Positions 7,809 to 17,900 of a DNA stretch of 54,011 nucleotides are shown piece after piece. The position numbers and the translations under genes are program-made. This DNA comes from a virus. Position 1 is the stretch's first letter. Each line of letters starts with the position of its first letter. The stretch lies in the IMG/VR virus record IMGVR_UViG_3300024264_002174, positions 1-54,011 of that record. The stretch is one strand, 5' to 3'. Below the pieces are notes generated by a model that saw only the letters and a program-made list of their open reading frames with translations, made no database searches and was not told where the DNA came from.

Positions 7809-9134
7809 TTATAAAACTAAACTGTTAGAGTATTTAAATTTTATTGGATATTTACTACCAGTTTCCAATATCTCCTGTATATCTTCTAATGTTTCCTTAC
7901 CGTCTTCCTTACTGAAGTCAAATAAGATAGCATCGTATGTGTACAAAGCAACTTTAGTTTTTTTATTATCAAGATACCTTAGTACTTCTTTTAATATAAG
8001 AATATTTCTCGAAGTCTCTAACGATTGCATGATATAATTCATTAATTTTTGAGGATTCATTTCTTTTAACGTGCTTGTGAAAGGTTTTCCACTAATTGGT
8101 GCCAAAACCTCTCCGTCATCTTGGAATTGTTTCCATAACTCTTTTATATACTCATCAATCTTTGTAAAGATCTCAAGGTGAGCCCATTTTTCGGGTATCT
8201 TTCCATAAATTGCATGAAAGTTAATTTGTTTTGCTTTGTCATATTCATCTTCTGTGATTTCTTCTTTGTTAAAGTACTGTTTTGCTAATTGAGTATGAGC
8301 TGATTCGCTTGATAAAGTGTATCCAATCTGTTCACAAAGTAAACGCAGGTGATAACCATCAAAATCCAACTCAACAAAGTAATCATTAGTGGGACGGAAG
8401 CATTTTCTGTGTTGTTCGCTCTTAGGAATAGCAGCGAAATTAACGCTATTAAAAGCATTAGTAGGTCTAGATGTAACATTGTATAAATTGTATTGAGTTA
8501 AAACTTTATTATCTACTGTATTAAAAAGAGGATTCCTAGGAGTAAACATTTTATTAAATTCTTCGTAGAATATTCCTAATCCATGTTGCTCTAGTAAAAA
8601 AAAGACATTTGTAGCAATTTTATTATAAAAATCAAAGCCTGATGGTATACCTATCTTAATACTTTGTTTTACCTGAGAGTATATTTTCTCACAGCTCTCA
8701 TAAAGTTTACTAAGTGGAATTACCTTATTAATATCCTTTTGAGAATTAAATTTATTGTAAAAATAATTTAGAGTTACATTTTCTCTAGAGTATTCTAATT
8801 TATCGTAATTAGTCATAGAGTAAAGTAAGGATATATCTATAGCATCCTGTAAGTTAAAGTGATATAGCAAGTTTTTCTTGTTTAAAGTATATAGTTTACT
8901 TGCAGAAGAAAGAATGCGGTAGATACGGTCTTTTGAAACGTTGAGTCCTTCACTATGATCTATAGGTACTATATAACCGTGTTCTGAATCAATAAGTCTA
9001 ATGTAAACTGCTACAGTAGAAGTAAGCTTAGGATGATATAGATCGTTTGTTGATATAACATCAACATACAGACCTAGTCTAGCTAATCTTTCTAAGTTTT
9101 CTAACTTACTATCTTCTTCTACTATATAAAACAC
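7809..9134 (-). CDS. Divergent family A DNA polymerase (Pol I-like palm/fingers)
   Basis: The 441-aa protein shows the ordered motifs of family A polymerases. TSRPTNAFNSVNFAAIPK (about 221-238) matches the TGRxSSxxPNLQNIP region. LDFDGYHLRLL is motif A, with catalytic D257 (E. coli D705). AKQINFHAIYG is motif B, with K302, F306 and Y310 (K758, F762, Y766). NYIMQSLETS resembles the MQGTAAD helix, and LYTYDAILF is motif C, with D401 (D882). Changes are notable: the steric-gate Glu of motif A is His262, R754 is Tyr298, and motif C HDE reads YDA. The N-terminal 200 residues have no clear exonuclease motif. Translation starts at GTG, because a TAA lies immediately upstream in frame. T4 itself uses a family B polymerase. 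Confidence 0.75.
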   Translation of the reverse strand: MFYIVEEDSKLENLERLARLGLYVDVISTNDLYHPKLTSTVAVYIRLIDSEHGYIVPIDHSEGLNVSKDRIYRILSSASKLYTLNKKNLLYHFNLQDAIDISLLYSMTNYDKLEYSRENVTLNYFYNKFNSQKDINKVIPLSKLYESCEKIYSQVKQSIKIGIPSGFDFYNKIATNVFFLLEQHGLGIFYEEFNKMFTPRNPLFNTVDNKVLTQYNLYNVTSRPTNAFNSVNFAAIPKSEQHRKCFRPTNDYFVELDFDGYHLRLLCEQIGYTLSSESAHTQLAKQYFNKEEITEDEYDKAKQINFHAIYGKIPEKWAHLEIFTKIDEYIKELWKQFQDDGEVLAPISGKPFTSTLKEMNPQKLMNYIMQSLETSRNILILKEVLRYLDNKKTKVALYTYDAILFDFSKEDGKETLEDIQEILETGSKYPIKFKYSNSLVL

Positions 9135-9181
9135 TTATATAACCTTTTTAGTAATATAAGATAAAAAGTATTAATAGCAAA

Positions 9182-9868
9182 CTATTTCTTAATGTATTCT
9201 AATTTTTGGTGAAAATTACTAGTATGATTGTTACCCACCATAGGACCTAGTATAGGATGTATATGATAAGGACCGCTGTAAGGAGTGTTGGTACCGGCAT
9301 ATAAAAATATTCCAGGTTCAGCAGCTAAATTCTCTTGTATTATTCTACTCGATAATTTATTAAGGTTAGTAAACTGTTCAGTATTATTCTTTACTGTAAG
9401 GCTTAAACCAGGCATTTGTTTTTCTAGTTCCTTTAAAGTATTTTCATTTTTTACTTTAGAGTTTAAATTTGAATATCCTTTTATAGTATCCTGTTCCTCT
9501 TTTAATTCCCAATCCAGTTTAATAGTATTAACGTAAAGTTTATCTTTTTTATTTTCAGCTAAGTAACTATCTTTGGTTAATTCTATAATTTTACCGTTTC
9601 TATTATCCTTAGCAAAATATCTTTTCATCTTACCTTTTTCTATTTCCTTGTCAGTAGGATATATAGCTTGATTGATAAACTTAGCTTCTGGTTTTGCTGG
9701 AACATTGTATATTAAAGGAATAGAGTTCCTTGTAATTTTACTTCCTTTAAAGTAATTACCTTTATAGTCTCTTACATACGCACCGGTGTACCTTAATCCA
9801 GTATCTGGATCAGTTAACGTTCCTTCTATTTCTCCTCCGGCTTTTTGTTTAAATTTAGGTAAATACAT
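9182..9868 (-). CDS. Probable virion/baseplate protein, unknown
   Basis: The 228-aa protein starts 2 bp after the stop of the 721-aa baseplate protein and is the last gene of the tail block before the polymerase. The N-terminus has a Gly/Thr/Tyr-rich segment (GLRYTGAYVRDYKGNYFKG) and the C-terminus a Tyr/His/Gly segment (YSGPYHIHPILGPMVG), both typical in style of structural tail proteins of marine T4-like phages. I know of no assigned function. Gene order suggests a baseplate or tail-tip component. Confidence 0.55.
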   Translation of the reverse strand: MYLPKFKQKAGGEIEGTLTDPDTGLRYTGAYVRDYKGNYFKGSKITRNSIPLIYNVPAKPEAKFINQAIYPTDKEIEKGKMKRYFAKDNRNGKIIELTKDSYLAENKKDKLYVNTIKLDWELKEEQDTIKGYSNLNSKVKNENTLKELEKQMPGLSLTVKNNTEQFTNLNKLSSRIIQENLAAEPGIFLYAGTNTPYSGPYHIHPILGPMVGNNHTSNFHQKLEYIKK

Positions 9869-9870
9869 TA

Positions 9871-12036
9871 TTATACGCTATAAAATTGAGTTTTTAAGGT
9901 TGTGTACCATTTGTTGTCCGATCCTATTTCATTTTCCAACCCTGTAATAATATAACCATACTCATCATACTTTTTTGGTAGTATACCTTTAGGGATTTTA
10001 AAAGATAATCCAACTTTAAATCCTGTGATACCAAGCATTTTGATAGTCAATTCTACAGGAATTACTCCTGGTATTATAACTTTTCCTTTTTTTTCTTTGA
10101 GATTCTCTCTGTATAGACGTTTTATATATGCGGTTGCAGGTACCTTCATAGCTTGCCAAGTATCTGATAAATAGTCGGCATCCCATTCATTAAAATCCTC
10201 ATACACTTCTGTAAGGTCCTCTATGAAAGATTCAAATCTTTTCTCTTGTTCACTAGTATCTGTTTCATCTTTCTTAGGAGATTTAACTGGCATATGTCTA
10301 TCAACTGCTCCCATATTCCATTTAAGGATAGTAGATACATTATCAGTATAATTACCTGAACTACCTTGAGCAGCTATAGAAATTTGTGCTGCTATTTGAG
10401 ATGAAATTTTACTCGATAAATTTATATCTACTATAGTACTAGATAAACCTGTTAATTGAAAAGTTGGTATATTTTTAGGATCAGGGTTTTTCCTATCTAC
10501 AATCACATGAGTAGCTCCATCTTCTAAAGTACTAATATCCAACTCATTTACATCTCCAAATGCTGTATTTATACCCTGTAGTATACCCCTAATAACATCT
10601 AAAACTCCTATACCATCTTGGTCAGCTGAGTCAATAACAGAATCTAACTGTGCTCTAACAAAATGGGTAGAGACCATAATATTACCTATTTTGTCAGCTC
10701 CTCCTTGGCTACTAGCAAAACTAGCCATTTTAGAATGTAAATCTTTTTTTTCTATAAAAAATTTAGAAGTTTCTCCAGAAGGTATTTCAGGTTTAACAGC
10801 TACTAAAGGATCAAGTGAAAAATGTTCAGGAAATGTTAAGTATGTATTTTCATTAAAAATTAAAAATTTCGAAAATTCACCTTTGGTTTTCGGATCTTTT
10901 AATGCTACAAAAGTATTAAAAATATCTAAAACAGTATAGAGAGGTATATACCTTAAATCTATAGCATCTTCATTTAACCAGTAAGCATATTTTCCATCTG
11001 CTATGTCAAGAGTAAACCCGAAAGCTTTAAAATCTCTTTCTAACAAATCACCTAAGCCTCTTGGTTGCCAAAAATTCCATGCTTCTCTTCCTTCTATTTC
11101 AGGGCCATTTTTCTTTTCAAGAGCAGTAAAACCTGAATGCCAAATTGATTTTCTTTCTTTTTTAGTTTCTTCTATTTCTTCTTCTGTTTGTTCTATATGG
11201 TCTTCCTGGTTACCTGTCTTTATTGAATCTAAAACAGCTCCTCTAGATATAATACGGACTGAGCAATCATAACCTCCGTCAGATCTATAACTCCAGTTAA
11301 AGTTAGTAACAAAACCAAACATACCATCATAATTGAAACTAAGTTCTTTTCGTTTTGCTGCTATCAGCTCATCTATTTTTTTAGGTGTAGAACCATTGAA
11401 AAAAGGTTCGTCTTCAATTGTAAAATTAGTATTATCGGCAATATTACAAACACCTTTTCCGTCTATAAATACTGAATGTCCCCATTCAAGTAATGCGGTA
11501 TATCCGGGTCTGAAAAATAAAAGTTCTGCTCTTTCAAGATCATCTAATGTCCATACTACAAAGTCTACTTCAGCTTGTTGGAGAGTACCGTAGGTATTTT
11601 TCGATGCTACTTTAAAGTTGGTAATACCGGCCATAGGACGAAAACCTAATTTGTTAGCAGGTCCATGTTCACCTCTGTCCCAATTATATGCTTTAGTAGC
11701 ATTAAAATCAGTACCTAGTTCAACGCCTGATCTAATACCTGGGTTGCTCCCGCCTGCGAAAGCATTTTGAGTTCCTCCCATTAAAACAAACAGTTCGGCT
11801 TTTTCGGAGGTTCCAGGTGGAAGCCTCTTTAATCCTTCTTTATCCTGTACAACCTCATTAGCTTCAGCTTCTGAAATTTCATTTATACTAGATCTTAGTT
11901 TAACCCAAGCAGTATTTGAATTAATTAAACTATGTTCACGTGGTGTTTTAGGATTTTTGTGAAGTTTTTCTCTTTGCTCTATTACATCTACTACTTTTTG
12001 AGAAACTCCAGAACCAAATGTTTCATTGCTTTTCAT
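9871..12036 (-). CDS. Large baseplate/hub-like structural protein
   Basis: The 721-aa protein begins with a polar helical region (residues 1-90). A conserved-looking middle segment around residues 135-190 (AGITNFKVASK, then FVVWTLDDLERAELLFFRPG) is of a type found in tail proteins of marine myophages. The C-terminus contains a second beta-rich domain with IPGVIPVELTIKMLGI near 655-675, similar in style to baseplate hub or tail-tip domains. It overlaps the LysM-like gene by 1 bp. Position after the tape measure and LysM-like genes suggests a hub (gp27-like) role. The assignment rests on context more than on sequence identity. Confidence 0.5.
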   Translation of the reverse strand: MKSNETFGSGVSQKVVDVIEQREKLHKNPKTPREHSLINSNTAWVKLRSSINEISEAEANEVVQDKEGLKRLPPGTSEKAELFVLMGGTQNAFAGGSNPGIRSGVELGTDFNATKAYNWDRGEHGPANKLGFRPMAGITNFKVASKNTYGTLQQAEVDFVVWTLDDLERAELLFFRPGYTALLEWGHSVFIDGKGVCNIADNTNFTIEDEPFFNGSTPKKIDELIAAKRKELSFNYDGMFGFVTNFNWSYRSDGGYDCSVRIISRGAVLDSIKTGNQEDHIEQTEEEIEETKKERKSIWHSGFTALEKKNGPEIEGREAWNFWQPRGLGDLLERDFKAFGFTLDIADGKYAYWLNEDAIDLRYIPLYTVLDIFNTFVALKDPKTKGEFSKFLIFNENTYLTFPEHFSLDPLVAVKPEIPSGETSKFFIEKKDLHSKMASFASSQGGADKIGNIMVSTHFVRAQLDSVIDSADQDGIGVLDVIRGILQGINTAFGDVNELDISTLEDGATHVIVDRKNPDPKNIPTFQLTGLSSTIVDINLSSKISSQIAAQISIAAQGSSGNYTDNVSTILKWNMGAVDRHMPVKSPKKDETDTSEQEKRFESFIEDLTEVYEDFNEWDADYLSDTWQAMKVPATAYIKRLYRENLKEKKGKVIIPGVIPVELTIKMLGITGFKVGLSFKIPKGILPKKYDEYGYIITGLENEIGSDNKWYTTLKTQFYSV

Positions 12037-12341
12037 TATCTGTTCTTGTTAAGGTTCTCAAAAAGGCCGATAGCATTTGCAGCACTTACTGGAATTCTTA
12101 ACTGTACTCCTTGTTCTACTATAAGACCATCTTTTTTAGAATTATTAGCTGATGCTATAACCCACCATAAACTAGAATCACCATAGAATTGTCTTGCAAG
12201 AGTATCATACCTATCACCACCAGTAGTAATTATATAAGTATCATCTTCACTTTCAGGTACAGAAGGGTATATAGTATTAGTTCTATATCTTCTACCGTCG
12301 GCAGATTTTAATTCCTCTATTTCTTTATATCTCCTAGCCAT
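12036..12341 (-). CDS. LysM-like baseplate protein (gp53/gpX-type)
   Basis: This small 101-aa protein has a single LysM-like fold: TTGGDRYDTLARQFYGDSSLWWVIASAN (about 40-67), then GLIVEQGVQLRIP near the C-terminus. In phage tails such a domain is found in P2 gpX-type proteins and in T4 gp53, where it helps assemble the baseplate wedge or hub. It overlaps the 721-aa hub-like gene and lies 5 bp after the 787-aa baseplate gene, which supports a baseplate role. T4 gp53 is about twice this length, so the match is to the domain rather than to the full protein. Confidence 0.7.
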   Translation of the reverse strand: MARRYKEIEELKSADGRRYRTNTIYPSVPESEDDTYIITTGGDRYDTLARQFYGDSSLWWVIASANNSKKDGLIVEQGVQLRIPVSAANAIGLFENLNKNR

Positions 12342-12346
12342 TTAGT

Positions 12347-14710
12347 TTATAATTCTGAATCTACTCCGTCTACTCTGGTTATAATAGCTTGATTTCCATC
12401 AGCTTTATATGCAAATCCTCCATTGACATAGTTAGTAGGCTGTCCATTTACAGCAACAACTTTGTTTGTATTTTTATCTATAGTGTATGTACCTCCTGAT
12501 GAATAAAATTCATATGTCTCACCTGATGGTTTAGGTTGAGGTTCAGGTTGTTCTGGTTCTGGGAATGTTTTTCTACCTATGTAAACTTCTTCTTCCAAAT
12601 CTATATTTGTTTTTGCTTCGAAATCATGTATCGGTGTAAATGATACACTTACGTTTAATATATGAGGTAATTTTTGAGTTCCCAACCCTTCTTCATCAGT
12701 TTCCCAAGAATAATTTTTATCCCAACTTAACCCTACAGAAGATATAAACCCTGTAGTCTTGTCAAGGTAATCTCCTACCTTTAATTGAACTAAGGTACCT
12801 CTCATAAAAAACCCACCTTCGTTATATGTAGGTGCAGTACTACCGGCTAGTCTATTTAATTTTTTATATAGAGGAATCAACTCGTTTCTAGAGAATGCTG
12901 CAAGTTTAAAACTTAAAGATATTTCTCTTTTAAAACCTTGATAGGTATAAAATTCTTCAGCTCTACCAATGTACTGGGTACCAGACCAATTACCTGTAAA
13001 GTCATCTGAGAAGCTATCTAATAATGCTCTAAATTGTATAAATTTATTTTCAGGCAATTCATTTCCAGCTTGAGCTCCTAATATGTTAAAATAGAAAGGA
13101 ATTAAATCTTTTTTAAGAGTAGATTCGTCATCTTGTTCTGCAAGTGCATTTATTAAGTCAGGACCGCTATTTGTTCTACTTCCTTGGTCCCCCATTGAAT
13201 ACTTAGTCTGTATATATAATGGAGATTGATTATAAGTTTTACCGTCTCTAAGTTGGTACTTTAAAAATTCATTTTGAGTAAGTACAGAGAATTTAGTTTT
13301 CAATTTTCCTTCTCCGCCTTCTACTTGGAATTCTGTTAGTTTTTGATCTTGAGTTGCCAGGTTATCAAAAAATATTTTACTTTTTAGATTGCTATCTGGG
13401 TTATCTTCTTTAGCTCTTTGAACATTTTTTACAATAGATCTACCAAGTAAAGGATCACCATTACCGCTTTTTCTTAAATAAGTATCGTCTGGGTTAGATC
13501 CTTCAGTGCCTAAGTCTAATTCAGTACCTTCTAGCTTTTCAGTAGACTTATCCTCTACTTCTATAGGTTCGTCTTGATTTGTATTACCTTCCCCAGGTTT
13601 TAGGAATGTAGTTTCTGGTTCAGATTGATCAGTCCCTAAGTCTAATTCAGTACCTTCTAGTTTTTCTGTTGATTTATCTTCAACAGCTATTGGTTCGCCT
13701 TGGCTTGTATTACCTTCTCCAGGTTTAAGTAGCTTAGTTGAAGGTACTTCTCCTTCTGTACCTAAGTCTAATTCACTTCCTTCTAATTTTTCAGTAGATG
13801 TATCTTCTACGTCTATTGGTAGACCCTGATTAGTGTTTCCTTCTCCAGGTTTTAAAAATTTAGATTCTGGGGTAGACTCTGAATCTCCTAATGATAGAGT
13901 AGTTCCTTCTAATTTTTCTTTTGTAGTATCTTCTACATCTATAGGTTCCCCTTGACTAGTATTACCTTGTCCTTTTTTAAGAAAAGAAGGAACTTTTGGT
14001 ATTCCTCCTGGAATAGCTGATTCAGCAACTGATTTTAAATTATCTTTTAGAGACTTAGCATCAGGTATAGATAAGTCTTTATTACCTAAGAATGTAGAAC
14101 CTCTATCTTCTCCAGCTAAGGAAGATACATCCCAAGGACTATCAGGTTGTATAGTATTTGCATTTAAAGGACCAGATGTTGGACCTATCGGATCACCGTT
14201 TAGTGCAGACTTTGCACCATTAACTCCTCCTCCTACGCCCATTTCAGCTAAAAACCTACCTATTCCTGTTTCTCTAGGAGCGCCTGACTGTAAGTATCCT
14301 GAAGGTGTTAACCCTCTTATAAAATGTGTACCTGTTCCGTTTACTGGTATTTGTGCTAGAATTGATGCTGTGGATGATACGTTATTAACAGCAGTCTTTA
14401 AAGCTTTTTCACCTACTGCTTTTAGAAGTCCTTTAAAATTAAATCCTCCTCCAGGTTTTTTTGCTGCACTACTAAGTTCTTTTAAAGTATCTCCTTGTTG
14501 GAGTAGAGCTTGATTACCTTGAAATTTTAATCCTTGTTTACTAGTAAGAAGTTTAGCAAATCTTTCTACATCAGTTGATCTAGAATTAATTTGATTATAC
14601 TGAAATCCTTCTTTTTTGTCAATAAAAGAGTCATTAGTGTTAGAATCACTATTTTTCAATGAACGGTATTTGTCCATTGAGCCTAAATTATACTCTCTTA
14701 ATATACCCAT
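12347..14710 (-). CDS. Baseplate/tail protein with four 42-aa repeats
   Basis: The 787-aa protein has three parts. Residues 1-242 are a polar/Gly-rich N-terminal region. Residues 243-410 are four consecutive 42-residue repeats of the form FLKPGEGNTxQGxPIxVED...EKLEGxELDLG. Residues 411-787 form a globular C-terminal part with a beta-rich stretch (TGNWSGTQYIGRAEEFYTYQ; GYKREISLSFKL-like) and a Pro-rich segment near 715-730. The C-terminal portion resembles tail-tube initiator or baseplate proteins of large myophages in style, but I cannot name a T4 equivalent. It is flanked by a 72-aa gene and the LysM-like gene, inside the tail block. Confidence 0.55.
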   Translation of the reverse strand: MGILREYNLGSMDKYRSLKNSDSNTNDSFIDKKEGFQYNQINSRSTDVERFAKLLTSKQGLKFQGNQALLQQGDTLKELSSAAKKPGGGFNFKGLLKAVGEKALKTAVNNVSSTASILAQIPVNGTGTHFIRGLTPSGYLQSGAPRETGIGRFLAEMGVGGGVNGAKSALNGDPIGPTSGPLNANTIQPDSPWDVSSLAGEDRGSTFLGNKDLSIPDAKSLKDNLKSVAESAIPGGIPKVPSFLKKGQGNTSQGEPIDVEDTTKEKLEGTTLSLGDSESTPESKFLKPGEGNTNQGLPIDVEDTSTEKLEGSELDLGTEGEVPSTKLLKPGEGNTSQGEPIAVEDKSTEKLEGTELDLGTDQSEPETTFLKPGEGNTNQDEPIEVEDKSTEKLEGTELDLGTEGSNPDDTYLRKSGNGDPLLGRSIVKNVQRAKEDNPDSNLKSKIFFDNLATQDQKLTEFQVEGGEGKLKTKFSVLTQNEFLKYQLRDGKTYNQSPLYIQTKYSMGDQGSRTNSGPDLINALAEQDDESTLKKDLIPFYFNILGAQAGNELPENKFIQFRALLDSFSDDFTGNWSGTQYIGRAEEFYTYQGFKREISLSFKLAAFSRNELIPLYKKLNRLAGSTAPTYNEGGFFMRGTLVQLKVGDYLDKTTGFISSVGLSWDKNYSWETDEEGLGTQKLPHILNVSVSFTPIHDFEAKTNIDLEEEVYIGRKTFPEPEQPEPQPKPSGETYEFYSSGGTYTIDKNTNKVVAVNGQPTNYVNGGFAYKADGNQAIITRVDGVDSEL
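13481..13984 (-). repeat. Four tandem 126-bp in-frame repeats
   Basis: Four direct repeats of exactly 126 bp encode 42-aa units (residues 243-284, 285-326, 327-368 and 369-410 of the 787-aa baseplate protein). The units share the sequence (F/L)LKPGEGNT and end in LEGxELDLG. They differ at many synonymous and some non-synonymous positions, so they are not a very recent slippage product. A degenerate fifth start (YLRKSGNGDP) follows. Confidence 0.9.
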
Positions 14711-14715
14711 TTATT

Positions 14716-14934
14716 TTAGAAAGATGCTCCCTCGGGTGCGTTTTCTCTATAAGTTCCTGAAGCAGGTTTTTTACCGTCTAAGTCTAAACTAGATGGCTTT
14801 GCTTCAATATCTGGAGTGTCATTAATAGAAGATGCGAAATGTAGAGTTGAAGTTGGTAGTGCTGCACCTCTTTGATCCGGAGTTTCTCCTTTAAGTCCGT
14901 GTATTGAACTAATTTGTTTTTTTAAAATTCCCAT
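14716..14934 (-). CDS. Small hypothetical tail-region protein
   Basis: The 72-aa polar protein (GETPDQRGAALPTSTLHFA and a C-terminal ASGTYRENAPEGASF segment) has no recognised domain. It lies 5 bp upstream of the 787-aa baseplate gene and is preceded by an AGATATTTATAT motif at 14955-14966, so it is the first gene of a putative transcription unit after the tape measure gene. A structural or assembly role is inferred only from position. Confidence 0.55.
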   Translation of the reverse strand: MGILKKQISSIHGLKGETPDQRGAALPTSTLHFASSINDTPDIEAKPSSLDLDGKKPASGTYRENAPEGASF

Positions 14935-14954
14935 AATATTAAATTTATTGTTTG

Positions 14955-14966
14955 TATATAAATATC
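14955..14966 (-). promoter_or_regulatory. Putative late promoter motif GATATTTATATA
   Basis: On the minus strand the sequence is GATATTTATATA, 20 nt before the ATG of the 72-aa gene. It matches the motif found ahead of most virion transcription units in this window. Confidence 0.5.
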
Positions 14967-14973
14967 TAGTATT

Positions 14974-17900
14974 TTACCCTTGTCTAGGATTTTCTTGAGT
15001 CATTTGCATAGACATTTGATTACCGTTCATATATACTTTAGTAACTCTGTCTTGTTCTACTGCTGAGATTAATCTATCTACTCTAGCTAACAGTTCTTGG
15101 TTTTCTCCTTCTCCACTGTCCCCTGCTAGACTGGTTATCATTTCGCCTATAGCTCCTACTCCGCTTGCTGCTACTCCTGCTACTGCTGCTTTTACTGTAA
15201 AGTCTTGTAAATTATCTAATTTATCAATTTCTAATGTCTTTAAAGCTTCTGATAATTTTGCAACTCCAGCAGCCATTTTTTCCATACCGTTTCCTGCATT
15301 AAGTAATCCTGGTCCCATTAAAGCAATTGCACCTAACATTCCTATAGCAGGTAGTGCAGTAAATATAGATGCTGATAATACAGTTAAACCGCCTGCAAGT
15401 GATATAAAAGATAATCCCATTACTCCCATTGCAATTGCTTTTTCCAAAGTAATCTTATCTAACATCATTGATATTGCTCCACCTACAGCAGTTACTATAT
15501 TTGCAATTCCATCAAATGCAGCCTTGATTGCTAAACCAAATGCATAGATTGCTGGGGATGCCATTAATAGTGCTGCTCCAATAGCTAATATAATAGGTAT
15601 GGCAGGTGTTGCTGCTGCACCAAATGCTCCTAACCCTGCACCAAATGCTGCTAATCCTCCTCCTGCACTGGCTGCAGCAGGGCCTGTAGCGGCAGCTGTT
15701 GCATTAAAAATTCCGGTAGTTTTTATACCGAGTAATTTAATAGCTATATCAGCTCCAATCGCTGTTTTTTGAGCAGCCCATGCTGCAAGCTTAACTGCTT
15801 GTTGACCAAGCCAGGTATCACCTAGTAATAATTGTAATTTAGTAAGGGCTAGCCCAGCTTTTTTTACTACATTATTATAAGTATTAACTACAGAATCTTT
15901 TACAGTCATAGCAATATCAGCTGCTTTAGATGTTTTAAGTGCATTATAAGCTGCTACTGAGGCACCGATTACAAAATTACCTGCTGCTCTAACTTTATTA
16001 AGTGCAATATTAACAGGTATTAATATACCTCTTATTATTACCGCTCCTGCTGACATAGCTGCATTGAGCGCGTAATTTACAGGAATCATTATACCTTTAA
16101 TTAAATTGCCTCCTAGTTTCATTACATTATTAAGAGTAGCTTGTGCAGCTGTATGAGCTTTAAGAGCTGCAGTCTGAAGAAAAGTTAAATTCTTCATATC
16201 TCTTACAGCTTTCATTCTTTGGTCTAACATACCTGTACTTGCTGCTATTTTAGTTTCAGCAGTATATGCTTTTTGAATAGCAAGAAGTTGTTTCATAGAC
16301 TTACCCCCCATGAGAGAAATCATATTAAATTTACCCATAGCTGCTGCTGCGGCAAGTAATCCTATAGTTACTTTACCTATACCTAGTGGTAGAGCCATAA
16401 CAAAACCAACAGCGCTAGAGACCGCAGTAATAAAAGGTGTAACAGCCGTAGCAAGAGATCCTACAACATCTAATAAAGGAGCAAAGGCTTGAGTTAGTTT
16501 AGCTAAAGCTGTTGACATTTGTTCTTGAGCTGCCATTCTTTGATAATCAGCTCTTTCTAGATTAGTAGCAGCTTTTAACTGTTCCTCAGACATATTAGTA
16601 TCTAGACCTCTTTGATAAGCCATTTTAGCAAGCTGTTCTGTAGATACACCCATAGATTTTGCTAGAGCCTGTTGTTGTATACGGTTCAATTTACCATATT
16701 CAGCTACTTCTACTGAGTTTTTAAATATTTCATTACTTAAACCTGCTAAATCATTTGATAATGCAAACTCTCTAGCTTTAGCCATATTAATTTGCTTACC
16801 TGTAAGTAACTGAGCTTCTAATTCTGCTTCAATAGAAGATTCAAAGTCCATTAATGAATCTGCGATATTATTTACATCGTCTAGATTCATTCCTAATCTT
16901 TTTGCGGCAGTAGCAGCTTCAGCTATCCCATCAGGAAAGGCTAAAAACGATGCTTTAATATCAAAAGAAGCATCTCCTATATCTTTTAATACTGCATTAC
17001 CACTTATAGCGGTTTTATTAACTTTATTAAAAGCGTCTACCTGTTCAAATACGTTATCTGCTGTATCACCAACTGATCTTCCTGCTTCTTGAGCTATAAT
17101 TGCAAGTTCACCTGCTTGATCGGCAGATAATCCTAATAAGTTTTGAAGTTCAGCTGCCTCTCCTATTTGCTTAGAGGTAAATATAGTATCTACGTTTCTT
17201 CCTGTTTTATCAGCAAGATCACTCATAAGCTCCATCTGCTGTACACTAGTAGCTAAGGAATCATTTTGAGCTACAAACTCTGAGGTATTTACTCCTATTT
17301 TTTGCTGTAAGTCAGATGCTGCTTGATCTACGCTTAAAAATGCGTCTAGTATTGCAAGAGTAATAGTCAAAGGATCAAATAAAGCTTGTCTAAATCCTTC
17401 AGATAATTTTATAGCACCTTCTATAGCAATTTGAGTTTTAGTAAAGTTTTGCTCAGTTACTTTTACCTTTTTACCATATTCATTTGTAATTTCAACTAAA
17501 CGAGTAGACTTTTCAGCCATATCGTCCATAGTAGATTTAGCGGATTTCATAGCATCATCGAAGATACCAGATCTCATACCAAGACGTTGCATTATACCGC
17601 CTACACCTTCTACTATAGCACCTGTAACACCAAGTTTTTCGTTAATTCTTGCTTGAATTCCTTCTTCCTCTTGTAGTGCTGCTATCTTATCATCTTGAAC
17701 CCTAAGCATAGTTTTTACTGTACCTAGTCTGTCTATTTCTGCATCAGTAAGTGAACCGAGTAATGAGTTTTCCTTTTTTAATCTGGCTATTCTTCCCTCT
17801 ATCTTTGCAGACGAAGTATTTAAACCTTTTAAACGTTCATTTGCTTTTTTTAGAATCTTTTGAGCTTGTTCATTTTCTGAATCGCTATAATCAGCTATTT

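Noticed and set aside
13481-13984. Regular repeats as a CRISPR array
   Set aside because: The units are 126 bp, contiguous, in frame and code for protein; there are no short palindromic repeats with unique spacers.
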